Source: Bacteroidota bacterium (GTDB taxonomy: Bacteria; Bacteroidota; Bacteroidia; Bacteroidales; UBA10428). From it: 5,846 nucleotides of DNA. Below the pieces are notes generated by a model. That model was given only the letters and a program-made list of their open reading frames with translations. It did not search any database and was not told where the DNA came from. Positions 1-5,846 of the stretch are shown one piece after another (position 1 is the first letter of the stretch; every line of letters begins with the position of its first letter). The stretch spans positions 1 to 5,846 of the forward strand of contig JAJUGM010000229.1 of the NCBI GenBank assembly GCA_029268165.1, written 5' to 3'. A program made the translations under genes and the position numbers.

Positions 1-1
1 A

Positions 2-1624
2 AAGGTAAGTGTTTGCAAATCATACACTGAACTCGATGAACATATAAAAAAATTAAATACTTATCTGAATGATAAGATCTCGAAACTTAATGAATCTGAA
101 CATTATTTTGATTTATGCTCTAATGAAAGAGAAAGAAAAAGTATCGCACAACGTATTGAAAATATCAGAAAAGAAATACAGCAATTAGAAAAATCAGTTA
201 ATGATTATAATGAGAAACTAGAAATAAAGAAGCGTATTGCTTCAATGGTACTGGATGGCGTAAAGTACCAAGATGCAGAAGCATTTGCCTATCAGGAGAT
301 TGAACAAAGCAAAAATTTCTATTCATTAAATGAAATTGCTGAAACCATTTTATCTAAAATACCACCATTTGATTTTTTTGAAGATTTTAGCAGTTTACTA
401 CCCAATAAGATTGATCTTGAAGATTTGTTAAGTGAAAGCAGGAATGTTGAAGGGTATAAAGCTGCCCAGAATTTTCTGAAAATAGCAGGACTGAATGCTG
501 ATTTTTTCCGTGAAAAAAATCAACGTATTCTAAAACAGAAAATCGAAAACCTAAACAGTGAAATTACTATTGATTTCCAGGATTACTGGAGTCAAAGTGT
601 CGGAAAAGATAATAAAATACGTTTGAATTTTGAATTAGAACATTACGATTATACTGTCCCTGAAAAAAGCGGGAAACCTTATTTGGAATTCTGGATTAAA
701 GACAAACAGGAACGATTATATCCAAAACAGCGGAGCAGGGGAGTCAGATGGTTCTTATCGTTTTACCTTGAACTTAAATCAGCTGCAAAAGAAAACCATG
801 GTAACCGTATTTTATTGATTGATGAGCCTGGACTGAGCCTTCATGCAAGAGCGCAGGAAGATGTTCTGAAAGTGTTTGAAGGCCTGAAGGATAAAATGCA
901 AATCATTTACTGCACGCACTCGCCCCATTTGGTTGACGCTTCAAAATTATACAGAATTATGGCAGTTCAACGAGCTGATCAGGAAGATGAAAAAAGCGAA
1001 ACAGTAATTATGGATGCGAAATCATTACATGAAGCAACTTCTGATACTTTAACACCAATCTATTCACTTATCGGTTTACAGCTTGGAAACCAGCAATTAA
1101 TCAGGCAAAAAAATAATATTATCGTTGAAGACACAGTCACTTATTATTATCTAAACGAGATTGCAAGGCTTTTAAATCTTGAGAACCAGGTATTTTTTAT
1201 TCCATCCACGGATGAATCCAATATACCCGTAATAACTAATCTGCTTATGGGATGGAAACTTGATTTTATTATACTTAGCTTTGATACAATGAGCAAGCGA
1301 ACGATAATAGATCTGATTAAAAAATCAGCATTTCTTCAACATGAAGAAGAGGCAAACAAAAAGGTTATTTTAATGCAAGGTATACCATTTGTGGAAGATC
1401 TGTTTTCAACCATTGATTTTAAACGTTTCATTTTGCAAAAAAGAACAGGTATTACCGAAACAAATTCAGAATATATTGAAAACAATAACCTATCAAGAAT
1501 TATTCTGGTAACTAATTTTTTAAACTACCTCAAAACCGAGAAAATCAGTTTTTCAGATTTTGATAATACAACACGTAAAAATATCGAACAATTATTTGAT
1601 AAAATTAGCCACGCTGTTTTATAA
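2..1624 (+). CDS. OLD/ABC-type ATPase with degenerate TOPRIM-like C-terminus (5' partial)
   Basis: The reading frame is open from the left edge, so the ATG at 245 is internal and the gene begins before the window; 540 residues are visible. Window residues about 10-80 are Lys/Glu-rich and look like a coiled coil, as in SMC-like or OLD-family insertions. An ABC-type signature-like stretch RSRGVRWF follows (nt 731-754). Next come Walker B ILLIDEP (809-829) with D-loop-like GLSLHARAQ, and the switch motif CTHSPHLVD (from 911). The Walker A loop must lie upstream. After nt 1118, IIVEDTVTYYYL and ILSFDTMSKR align by eye with the two TOPRIM motifs of OLD-like nucleases, but expected acidic residues are replaced. 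Known members of this superfamily act in DNA repair or anti-phage defence; the role here is inferred only. No helicase or other partner gene follows. The ATPase assignment is firm, the TOPRIM reading moderate. Confidence 0.85.
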   Translation, partial: KVSVCKSYTELDEHIKKLNTYLNDKISKLNESEHYFDLCSNERERKSIAQRIENIRKEIQQLEKSVNDYNEKLEIKKRIASMVLDGVKYQDAEAFAYQEIEQSKNFYSLNEIAETILSKIPPFDFFEDFSSLLPNKIDLEDLLSESRNVEGYKAAQNFLKIAGLNADFFREKNQRILKQKIENLNSEITIDFQDYWSQSVGKDNKIRLNFELEHYDYTVPEKSGKPYLEFWIKDKQERLYPKQRSRGVRWFLSFYLELKSAAKENHGNRILLIDEPGLSLHARAQEDVLKVFEGLKDKMQIIYCTHSPHLVDASKLYRIMAVQRADQEDEKSETVIMDAKSLHEATSDTLTPIYSLIGLQLGNQQLIRQKNNIIVEDTVTYYYLNEIARLLNLENQVFFIPSTDESNIPVITNLLMGWKLDFIILSFDTMSKRTIIDLIKKSAFLQHEEEANKKVILMQGIPFVEDLFSTIDFKRFILQKRTGITETNSEYIENNNLSRIILVTNFLNYLKTEKISFSDFDNTTRKNIEQLFDKISHAVL

Positions 1625-1718
1625 GGTAATACAATAGTTTGGCATAATTCAATACAATAAGAAATTATCATTCAATATTTTACATTTATTAACAAAAAAA
1701 GTTTAAAAAAAATAAAAA

Positions 1719-1749
1719 TTTTGACGAATGATTATTTTTTTTTGACGAA
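1719..1749. repeat. Two direct copies of TTTTGACGAA, 21 bp apart
   Basis: TTTTGACGAA occurs at 1719-1728 and again at 1740-1749. The 21-bp period is about two helical turns, so a dimeric or tandem regulator would meet both copies on one face of the DNA. They sit just upstream of the TATTTTTG element at 1756-1763. An operator is inferred; the AT-rich context makes partial chance similarity possible, although the shared GACGAA core is not simple low complexity. Confidence 0.45.
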
Positions 1750-1755
1750 AATATT

Positions 1756-1763
1756 TATTTTTG
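1756..1763 (+). promoter_or_regulatory. Putative Bacteroidota -7 element TATTTTTG
   Basis: TATTTTTG matches the Bacteroidota sigma-factor -7 consensus TAnnTTTG exactly and is identical to the element upstream of metA. No TTTG lies at the expected distance for a -33 box: the nearest, at 1741-1744, is too close and the one at 1720-1723 too far. Transcription would begin close to 1770, which bears on which ATG the mini-protein uses. Confidence 0.4.
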
Positions 1764-1769
1764 ATTTAA

Positions 1770-1877
1770 ATGTTAAAAATTAACGTGATGTCAATTTTAT
1801 TAGTTTTATTGCCAATTGCCTCAATGTTAATCCTGGCTTATATGGTTATTACAGCACCTGAGGCCAAGGATATTTAA
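1770..1877 (+). CDS. Putative single-span membrane mini-protein (35 aa)
   Basis: An ATG at 1770 opens a 35-codon frame ending in TAA at 1875-1877. After the short head MLKINVMS comes one long hydrophobic run, from ILLVLLPIAS to LAYMVIT, about 20 residues and long enough to cross a membrane once. A short charged tail, APEAKDI, follows. A second in-frame ATG at 1788 would give a 29-residue form; it lies 24 bases past the -7-like element, closer to the 19-base distance seen at metA, so it may be the true start. A promoter-like site before it and a terminator-like hairpin after it suggest an independent small transcript. I do not recognise the family. It could be a stress peptide, a small subunit of a membrane complex or a type I toxin-like peptide, or chance in AT-rich DNA, which readily encodes hydrophobic residues. 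Confidence 0.45.
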   Translation: MLKINVMSILLVLLPIASMLILAYMVITAPEAKDI

Positions 1878-1906
1878 TATATTATATTTTTTTTCATTTT
1901 GTGCTG

Positions 1907-1938
1907 AAGCAAATTATCGTTTTGCTTTATTTTTATTT
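1907..1938 (+). terminator. Weak intrinsic terminator after the mini-protein
   Basis: AAGCAAA (1907-1913) pairs perfectly with TTTGCTT (1921-1927) across a 7-base loop. The stem can be extended by a G-T and a T-A pair. It is followed by the T-rich run TTATTTTTATTT. The stem has only two G-C pairs, so termination may be inefficient. It starts 29 bases after the mini-protein stop and would end that transcript before the SPOR-protein gene. Confidence 0.4.
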
Positions 1939-2034
1939 GAAATAAAATCACATTCCTTTTTATTACTTCTTAGATTTTTTATTTTTGGTGGTCCGAAATT
2001 TGTAAGGAAGTTCATATATTAATTAATACTAAAG

Positions 2035-3048
2035 ATGAGAACAGATCATTTCAGACCAACTATGTTTATTATTTTATGCAATCTGATTTTATCGATGGGT
2101 ACGGTTGCACAAAATAATATCAAACAATATACAGAAGGCCTAAATATTTCTTTTGACCTGATAGAAAGTAAAAGACTTGACAAGGCAATAAGCCTGTTGA
2201 ATCAGGCTGATATATCATTACAGAAAGCCAATGCATTATTCGATAAGCTTACTGAAGTTGAAAAAAAGGAACGAGTCAGCGGTAACTATCAGAAGGCGTT
2301 GAAAACTTTAATTGAGTCCTCAGAAAATTATAAAGAAGCTCATACAATAATTTATTCAGTGTTTAAAAACAAAGCTGATTTGTTCTGGAAAAAAATGTCG
2401 AGAATGAATCATTATGCCGCTGGAATGGACAAAGCTAAATATTATGAAATGGAAGCCTTGAAGAAGTATAACAGGGCATTGATCCGTAGGGAACAGGTTG
2501 CTGAAAACGACCGTTATGAGTATGCATTAAATATTATGAATGACGCATATCAGCTTGAAAAATTAGCTATAAGGGATGAAGGAAGAGCAGTGCAGATTTG
2601 TCTTGATTACCCGGTTGAATATAATTATGGATGGGATGATGACCTGTCGCTTGAAGAAATTGTGAAAATTATGAGAGACCCCGCAGTAAAAGAACCACCC
2701 GCCGACATTTTTGCTACTGTTGACAAAGATGCTGAGGTTGATTCTTCATTATTTAAAGAGCTTATTTTTAAAGTACAGATCGCTGCCCATACACTGCCAT
2801 TAACAGAAGAATACTTGAGGACATTATATAAAGGGGGAATGAAGATTGATATGATTTTCGAGGAAGACTGGTATAAATATTCAATAGGTCGCTATCTGAC
2901 ATACGATGAAGCAGAAGCTACACGGCGTGAATGCAATGTTAAGAAGGCCTTTGTGGTAGCTTACCAAAACGGAAAACACATACCTACACAGGATGCTATT
3001 AAAATTCTTGAACAAAGAAAAAGTTTAGAAAAGTCAAAATCAGAATAA
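2035..3048 (+). CDS. Exported helical protein with C-terminal SPOR-like domain
   Basis: The 337-residue protein starts with a signal peptide: Arg at 2 and 7, a hydrophobic core at 10-22 and a probable cut near TVAQ (23-26). The start at 2035 is preferred over the Met at codon 10 because it supplies the positive n-region. Residues about 30-185 are helical, rich in Lys, Glu, Ala and Tyr, with TPR-like spacing such as ALKKYNRAL. Residues about 243-316 look like the SPOR-like domain common in Bacteroidota envelope proteins: FKVQIAAHT, then LYKGG, YKYSIGRYLTYDEA and KKAFVVAYQNGKHI. Canonical SPOR domains bind glycan strands lacking stem peptides, often at division sites, so an envelope or cell-wall role is likely. 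Its exact function is unknown. It ends 8 bases from the convergent rlmN stop. Confidence 0.8.
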   Translation: MRTDHFRPTMFIILCNLILSMGTVAQNNIKQYTEGLNISFDLIESKRLDKAISLLNQADISLQKANALFDKLTEVEKKERVSGNYQKALKTLIESSENYKEAHTIIYSVFKNKADLFWKKMSRMNHYAAGMDKAKYYEMEALKKYNRALIRREQVAENDRYEYALNIMNDAYQLEKLAIRDEGRAVQICLDYPVEYNYGWDDDLSLEEIVKIMRDPAVKEPPADIFATVDKDAEVDSSLFKELIFKVQIAAHTLPLTEEYLRTLYKGGMKIDMIFEEDWYKYSIGRYLTYDEAEATRRECNVKKAFVVAYQNGKHIPTQDAIKILEQRKSLEKSKSE

Positions 3049-3056
3049 TCATTTTA

Positions 3057-4082
3057 TTAATTTGCTGAGCAGTATTTTGTAGAAAGCATACCGCAAGCTG
3101 CAAAAATATCCCGGCCCCTTGAGGCTCTTACAGTAGCGATAAAACCTTTTTCTGTCAGACGATCTTTGAAGCACATAATATTCTCTTCTGTTGATGGTAA
3201 AAGTTTCACTCCAGGAACCTGATGAAAACGAATCAGGTTTATTCTACATTTTAATCCATTTAGTAAACCTGCTATTCCGTTAACATGGCGCATGGTATCA
3301 TTCTTATCTTTAAACATGATATACTCAAAAGAAATTTTCCGATGATGCTTCAATTTTATTGTCTTTAAATAATCAACAATTTTTCTTATGGGATATTTCT
3401 TTTCAATTGGCATTAATTCAAGTCTTTCATCTGAAAAAGGGCTGTGCATACTGATAGCAATGTGACAATTAGTATCCTCAATAATTCTTTTAAGACCAGG
3501 TAATATACCGACTGAAGATATGGTAATTCGTGACGGGCTCCATCCAAAGCCATACGGCGAACATATTATTTCAATACTTTTGATGACATTGTCAGTATTA
3601 ACAAGTGGTTCACCCATTCCCATATAAACAATATTTGTTAATTGGTCTCTTTCAGTTATTGAAGATATCTGATTAAGTATTTCTCCTGCAGAAAGATTAC
3701 CATTGAAACCCTGCTTACCTGTCATGCAAAAGTTACAGCCCATTCCGCATCCAACCTGTGTGGAGACACAAAGTGTGTTTCGGGTTTTCTCAGGAATAAA
3801 AACCGACTCAACAAACTTCTTTTCGTCAACCTGAAACAAATATTTTTTCGTATAGTCTTCAGAAATCTTTACTTCTACTGGCATATGTCTTTGCAGAATA
3901 AAACTTTCAGACAAGAGCTTTCGGGCTGTTTTGGAAATATTGCTCATTGAATCAAATGAACATACATTTTTCTTATAAAGCCAGTCAGCAATTTGAAAAG
4001 AGGTGTATGCGGGTAATGAAAATGAATGACATATTCTTTCCAGTTCACCAATTGTCTTTCCGTATATATTTTCTCTCAGCAT
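3057..4082 (-). CDS. rlmN: Dual-specificity 23S rRNA/tRNA adenine-C2 methyltransferase RlmN
   Basis: RlmN is a cytoplasmic radical SAM enzyme that methylates C2 of A2503 in 23S rRNA and of A37 in some tRNAs, which supports reading accuracy and peptidyl-transferase function. The 341-residue protein has the whole family pattern. The [4Fe-4S] motif CGMGCNFC has Cys112, Cys116 and Cys119. The SAM-contact motif GMGEPL is at 155-160, the substrate-side glutamate lies in FVESVFIP (Glu92), and the methyl-carrying cysteine is in AACG (Cys330). SMHSPFSDER and LMPIEKKYP are also typical. Length is close to that of other RlmN proteins and no part is missing. The ATG at 4082 is a good start, since the conserved N-terminal helices follow at once. 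The resistance enzyme Cfr is a paralogue, but these motifs and the housekeeping setting favour RlmN. An intrinsic terminator for the upstream gene ends 20 bases before the ATG. Confidence 0.96.
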   Translation of the reverse strand: MLRENIYGKTIGELERICHSFSLPAYTSFQIADWLYKKNVCSFDSMSNISKTARKLLSESFILQRHMPVEVKISEDYTKKYLFQVDEKKFVESVFIPEKTRNTLCVSTQVGCGMGCNFCMTGKQGFNGNLSAGEILNQISSITERDQLTNIVYMGMGEPLVNTDNVIKSIEIICSPYGFGWSPSRITISSVGILPGLKRIIEDTNCHIAISMHSPFSDERLELMPIEKKYPIRKIVDYLKTIKLKHHRKISFEYIMFKDKNDTMRHVNGIAGLLNGLKCRINLIRFHQVPGVKLLPSTEENIMCFKDRLTEKGFIATVRASRGRDIFAACGMLSTKYCSAN

Positions 4083-4102
4083 GATGACTACTCCGGAAAA
4101 TG

Positions 4103-4137
4103 AAAAAAGCCGGTAAATTTAATAAAATTCACCGGCT
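4103..4137 (-). terminator. Intrinsic terminator between the OB-fold gene and rlmN
   Basis: Read on the minus strand, AGCCGGT pairs with ACCGGCT (4131-4137 with 4108-4114). One mismatch and five further A-T pairs follow, closing on a four-base loop at 4121-4124. Six T residues come after the stem (A run at 4103-4108 on the plus strand). This is a strong Rho-independent terminator, 68 bases past the OB-fold gene stop. It also lies directly before rlmN, so it could act as an attenuator if rlmN transcription begins further upstream. Confidence 0.8.
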
Positions 4138-4204
4138 CTGTACTTTTTATTTCAAGTAATCGCTTTAAATAAAATTTGGTTTCGTTCAATTAATAATCTG
4201 CACT

Positions 4205-5014
4205 TTAGTAAAATCTTATCTGGTAAGTTCTGCTTAAATAAATTTCAGGTTTACCATCATAAAGGGTAACCAACCCTGTAACCAGAACATGGGCTGAATT
4301 AAAGAAACGTTCAGGATGATTACTAAAACTTCTTGCAATCGAACCCAGCATTACCACAGTAAAGTCATGATAAGGATAATATGCGCCAAAATATAAAATG
4401 AATTCATCTGCATAAGCATCATAAAATACTTCATGCACTTTTCCATATACATTAATAATTTCACCCCTATAATATGACGCATCATAAGCTGATACTGTTG
4501 GTATTCTGTAACCAATAGGATAGTGCCAGTATTTAACCATAGGGTATATTCTCCTGTATTCAAGATGCATTTCTGGAGTCCATACTACTGTTATTCTTTC
4601 CGGTTTTCTGTAGGGATAATGTACTCTTCGATATTCTATTGAATGAAGTCTGCTTTTATAATGATAGCTTTTATGTCTGCTTTCAACACTTTTTCTCGGC
4701 GAATAATAATCAGTGTGAGTATGAGTATATTGTTTGTCTTTGTTAATTACCCCGTCATGCGGCAAACCATTATTGCGCCTGTTCATATTATTCGATGGTG
4801 AATTATGTCTTTGATGATTAGAGGATTTTTCCTGATTTTCCTGCTTAATAACAGGCTTAGAAGCTGTATATTTATCGGTCCTCTCAATTGAAGAACTATT
4901 TCTTTTTTCTTCTTGTCCGGCAGGTTCCCTAGTATTGGCAGGCCTCCTTGAGGTCTGAGAAAATGTGGTTGCTGCCATCAACAACATAGCCAATATGAAT
5001 AATGTTTTTTTCAT
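4205..5014 (-). CDS. Exported basic, His/Tyr-rich protein with C-terminal OB-fold
   Basis: I take the ATG at 5014 as the start, giving 269 residues. A frame opening nine codons earlier, at 5041, uses TTG and would put a polar stretch before a good signal peptide. The protein begins MKKTLFILAMLLMAATTFSQ, a typical signal peptide with a likely cut at or just after the final Gln. Residues about 21-110 are polar, low-complexity and probably disordered, rich in Ser, Asn, Arg and Gln. Residues about 110-180 are rich in Tyr, His and Arg, including a THTHT run. Residues about 182-266 resemble an OB-fold of the nucleic-acid-binding type: INVYGKVHEV, then LYFGAYYPYHDFTVV, VLVTGLVTLYDGKPEIYL and a final TYQI. 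This matches by eye OB modules whose strands read VxGxV, FTVVI and VTGxIxxYxGKPEI. Function is unknown; surface binding of nucleic acid or other polyanions is speculative. A strong terminator follows it. Confidence 0.8.
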   Translation of the reverse strand: MKKTLFILAMLLMAATTFSQTSRRPANTREPAGQEEKRNSSSIERTDKYTASKPVIKQENQEKSSNHQRHNSPSNNMNRRNNGLPHDGVINKDKQYTHTHTDYYSPRKSVESRHKSYHYKSRLHSIEYRRVHYPYRKPERITVVWTPEMHLEYRRIYPMVKYWHYPIGYRIPTVSAYDASYYRGEIINVYGKVHEVFYDAYADEFILYFGAYYPYHDFTVVMLGSIARSFSNHPERFFNSAHVLVTGLVTLYDGKPEIYLSRTYQIRFY

Positions 5015-5123
5015 GGCATTTGTTTTAAAGTTGTTTTTCAAGTAACGTAATGCAAATACCCTGCCAAAAAAATTATTTATGAAATAAATAGTTTTGTATT
5101 TTTGCGGTTTAAAATTTTAAAAA
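5015..5123. promoter_or_regulatory. Divergent intergenic region between the OB-fold gene and metA
   Basis: These 109 bases must hold the start signals of both genes. The metA side has a clear -7 element, listed separately. On the minus strand the best candidate for the OB-fold gene is TATTTGC, complementary to 5052-5058, which is one base short of TAnnTTTG, so I do not call it. I see no SAM-responsive riboswitch-like structure: the predicted metA leader is too short to hold one. Confidence 0.5.
5097..5104 (+). promoter_or_regulatory. Bacteroidota -7 promoter element for metA
   Basis: TATTTTTG, followed by C, matches the Bacteroidota consensus TAnnTTTG and lies 19 bases before the metA ATG, leaving a leader of roughly 10-15 bases. 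No TTTG is found at the usual -33 distance, where the sequence is ATTATTTATG-like, as is common for weaker promoters of this phylum. Confidence 0.6.
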
Positions 5124-5846
5124 ATGCCTTTAAATATTCCAGACCAGTTGCCTGCAGTTGAAATACTTCAAGAGGAAAATATCTTTGTAATGCGCGAAAC
5201 AAGGGCAATTCATCAAGATATCAGGCCTCTCAGAATAGCAATTTTGAATTTAATGCCTGTTAAAATCACAACTGAGACTCAATTATTGAGAATGCTTTCA
5301 AATACGCCATTACAAGTTGAAATTGTACTGCTTTTCCCACGAAATTATATGCCTAAGCACACACCAATGGAGCATCTCAAGGCATTTTATAAAACCTTTG
5401 ACGAGGTCAAACAAGGCAAATTTGATGGGATGATCATTACGGGTGCCCCAATAGAACATCTTGAATTTGAGGAAGTAAAATACTGGAATGAGCTGAAAGA
5501 AATAATGGAGTGGGTAAGACATAACGTAATGTCAACCATGTTCATTTGCTGGGGAGCGCAGGCCGGTCTTTATCATTATTACGGTATTAAAAAGCATAAA
5601 CTTCCTAAAAAAATGTTCGGGGTATTCAGGCATACGGTGAATAATCCCAGAATACCACTTGTCAGAGGGTTCGATGATGAATTTCTTGCACCGCATTCAA
5701 GGCATACAGAAATACGCCGGGAGGATATTTTAGCAGTTGAAGACCTTATACTTGTCTCCGAATCTGACGAAGCGGGGGTATATATTGTTATGACTAAGGA
5801 TGGCAGGGGAATTTTTGTTACCGGTCATTCTGAATATGACCCCAAC
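5124..5846 (+). CDS. metA: Homoserine O-acyltransferase MetA, probably acetyl-CoA-using (3' partial)
   Basis: MetA activates the hydroxyl group of L-homoserine with an acyl group from acyl-CoA, the first committed step of methionine synthesis in the cytoplasm. The frame runs from the ATG at 5124 to the right edge, giving 241 of about 305 residues. The start MPLNIPDQLPAVEIL matches the E. coli N-terminus closely. IRPLRIAILNLMP, LLRMLSNTPLQVEI, FDGMIITGAP and RGFDDEFLAPHSRHTE are family blocks. The catalytic residues fall at the E. coli numbers: Cys142 in FICWGAQAG, and His235 and Glu237 in TGHSEYDP. Residue 111 is Glu (GAPIE), where E. coli has Gly; in Bacillus cereus MetA, Glu111 confers acetyl-CoA specificity, so the product is probably O-acetylhomoserine. 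Only about 65 C-terminal residues are missing. It is divergent from the OB-fold gene. Confidence 0.96.
   Translation, partial: MPLNIPDQLPAVEILQEENIFVMRETRAIHQDIRPLRIAILNLMPVKITTETQLLRMLSNTPLQVEIVLLFPRNYMPKHTPMEHLKAFYKTFDEVKQGKFDGMIITGAPIEHLEFEEVKYWNELKEIMEWVRHNVMSTMFICWGAQAGLYHYYGIKKHKLPKKMFGVFRHTVNNPRIPLVRGFDDEFLAPHSRHTEIRREDILAVEDLILVSESDEAGVYIVMTKDGRGIFVTGHSEYDPN

Larger units (their letters stand above)
1625..2034. other. AT-rich gap between the ATPase and SPOR-protein genes
   Basis: This 410-base stretch is very AT-rich. It holds a probable mini-protein gene (1770-1877), a promoter-like element (1756-1763), a tandem 10-bp repeat (1719-1749) and a weak terminator-like hairpin (1907-1938), each listed separately. 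I see no clear GC-stem terminator directly after the ATPase stop at 1622-1624. I see no tRNA-like or other structured RNA. The last 90 bases before 2035 should carry the leader and promoter of the SPOR-protein gene, but no good TAnnTTTG match stands out there. Confidence 0.7.

Noticed and set aside
245..247. ATG at 245 as the start of the ATPase gene
   Set aside because: The same frame is open to the left edge and encodes a coherent coiled coil, so the start lies outside the window.
1931..1947. Palindrome TTTTATTT-G-AAATAAAA as an operator or second terminator
   Set aside because: It is pure A/T apart from one central base and expected by chance in such AT-rich DNA; its one-base loop also makes a hairpin unlikely.
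2..2034. Gabija or another two-gene defence system
   Set aside because: No helicase or second defence gene follows the ATPase, its upstream side is not visible, and the TOPRIM-like residues are degenerate.
3057..4082. Cfr-type antibiotic resistance methyltransferase
   Set aside because: The protein has the RlmN motif pattern in a housekeeping setting with no mobile element nearby.
4351..4563. A 70-codon minus-strand frame inside the OB-fold gene
   Set aside because: It overlaps the OB-fold coding region in another frame on the same strand and has no recognisable features.
5015..5041. TTG at 5041 as the start of the OB-fold gene
   Set aside because: It would add nine polar residues before a standard signal peptide that begins with MKKTLFI at the ATG at 5014.
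5042..5123. SAM riboswitch upstream of metA
   Set aside because: The -7 element at 5097-5104 leaves a leader of only about 10-15 bases, and no multi-stem structure is seen.
5310..5522. A 70-codon minus-strand frame inside metA
   Set aside because: It is the antisense shadow of metA, whose plus-strand frame has all catalytic residues.

Overview
The window looks like a chromosomal piece of a Bacteroidota bacterium, probably Bacteroidales or a relative. The DNA is AT-rich and no clear Shine-Dalgarno sequences precede the genes. TATTTTTG elements that fit the Bacteroidota -7 promoter consensus TAnnTTTG occur at 1756-1763 and 5097-5104. A SPOR-like exported protein and an exported OB-fold protein of Bacteroidota type are also present.

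Layout from left to right. (1) Positions 2-1624, plus strand: the 3' part of a large ATPase gene with a coiled coil, an ABC/OLD-type ATPase half and a degenerate TOPRIM-like C-terminal domain. Its start and Walker A motif lie before the window. (2) Positions 1625-2034: an AT-rich gap with a probable unlisted membrane mini-protein (1770-1877), a promoter-like element, a tandem 10-bp repeat and a weak terminator. (3) Positions 2035-3048, plus: an exported helical-repeat protein ending in a SPOR-like domain. (4) Positions 3057-4082, minus: rlmN, a radical SAM rRNA/tRNA methyltransferase, convergent with the previous gene. (5) Positions 4205-5014, minus: an exported basic, His/Tyr-rich protein ending in an OB-fold. 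A strong intrinsic terminator separates it from rlmN. (6) Positions 5124-5846, plus: metA, homoserine O-acyltransferase, running off the right edge and divergent from the OB-fold gene across 109 bases.

The genes do not form one operon or pathway. rlmN (translation accuracy) and metA (methionine biosynthesis) are housekeeping genes. The two exported proteins probably act in the cell envelope. The ATPase belongs to a superfamily found in both DNA repair and phage defence, but it is cut and no defence partner follows it. I see no convincing new multi-gene system. The most interesting items are the mini-protein locus with its repeats, the loss of acidic residues in the TOPRIM-like domain, the exported OB-fold protein, and the terminator hairpin just upstream of rlmN.
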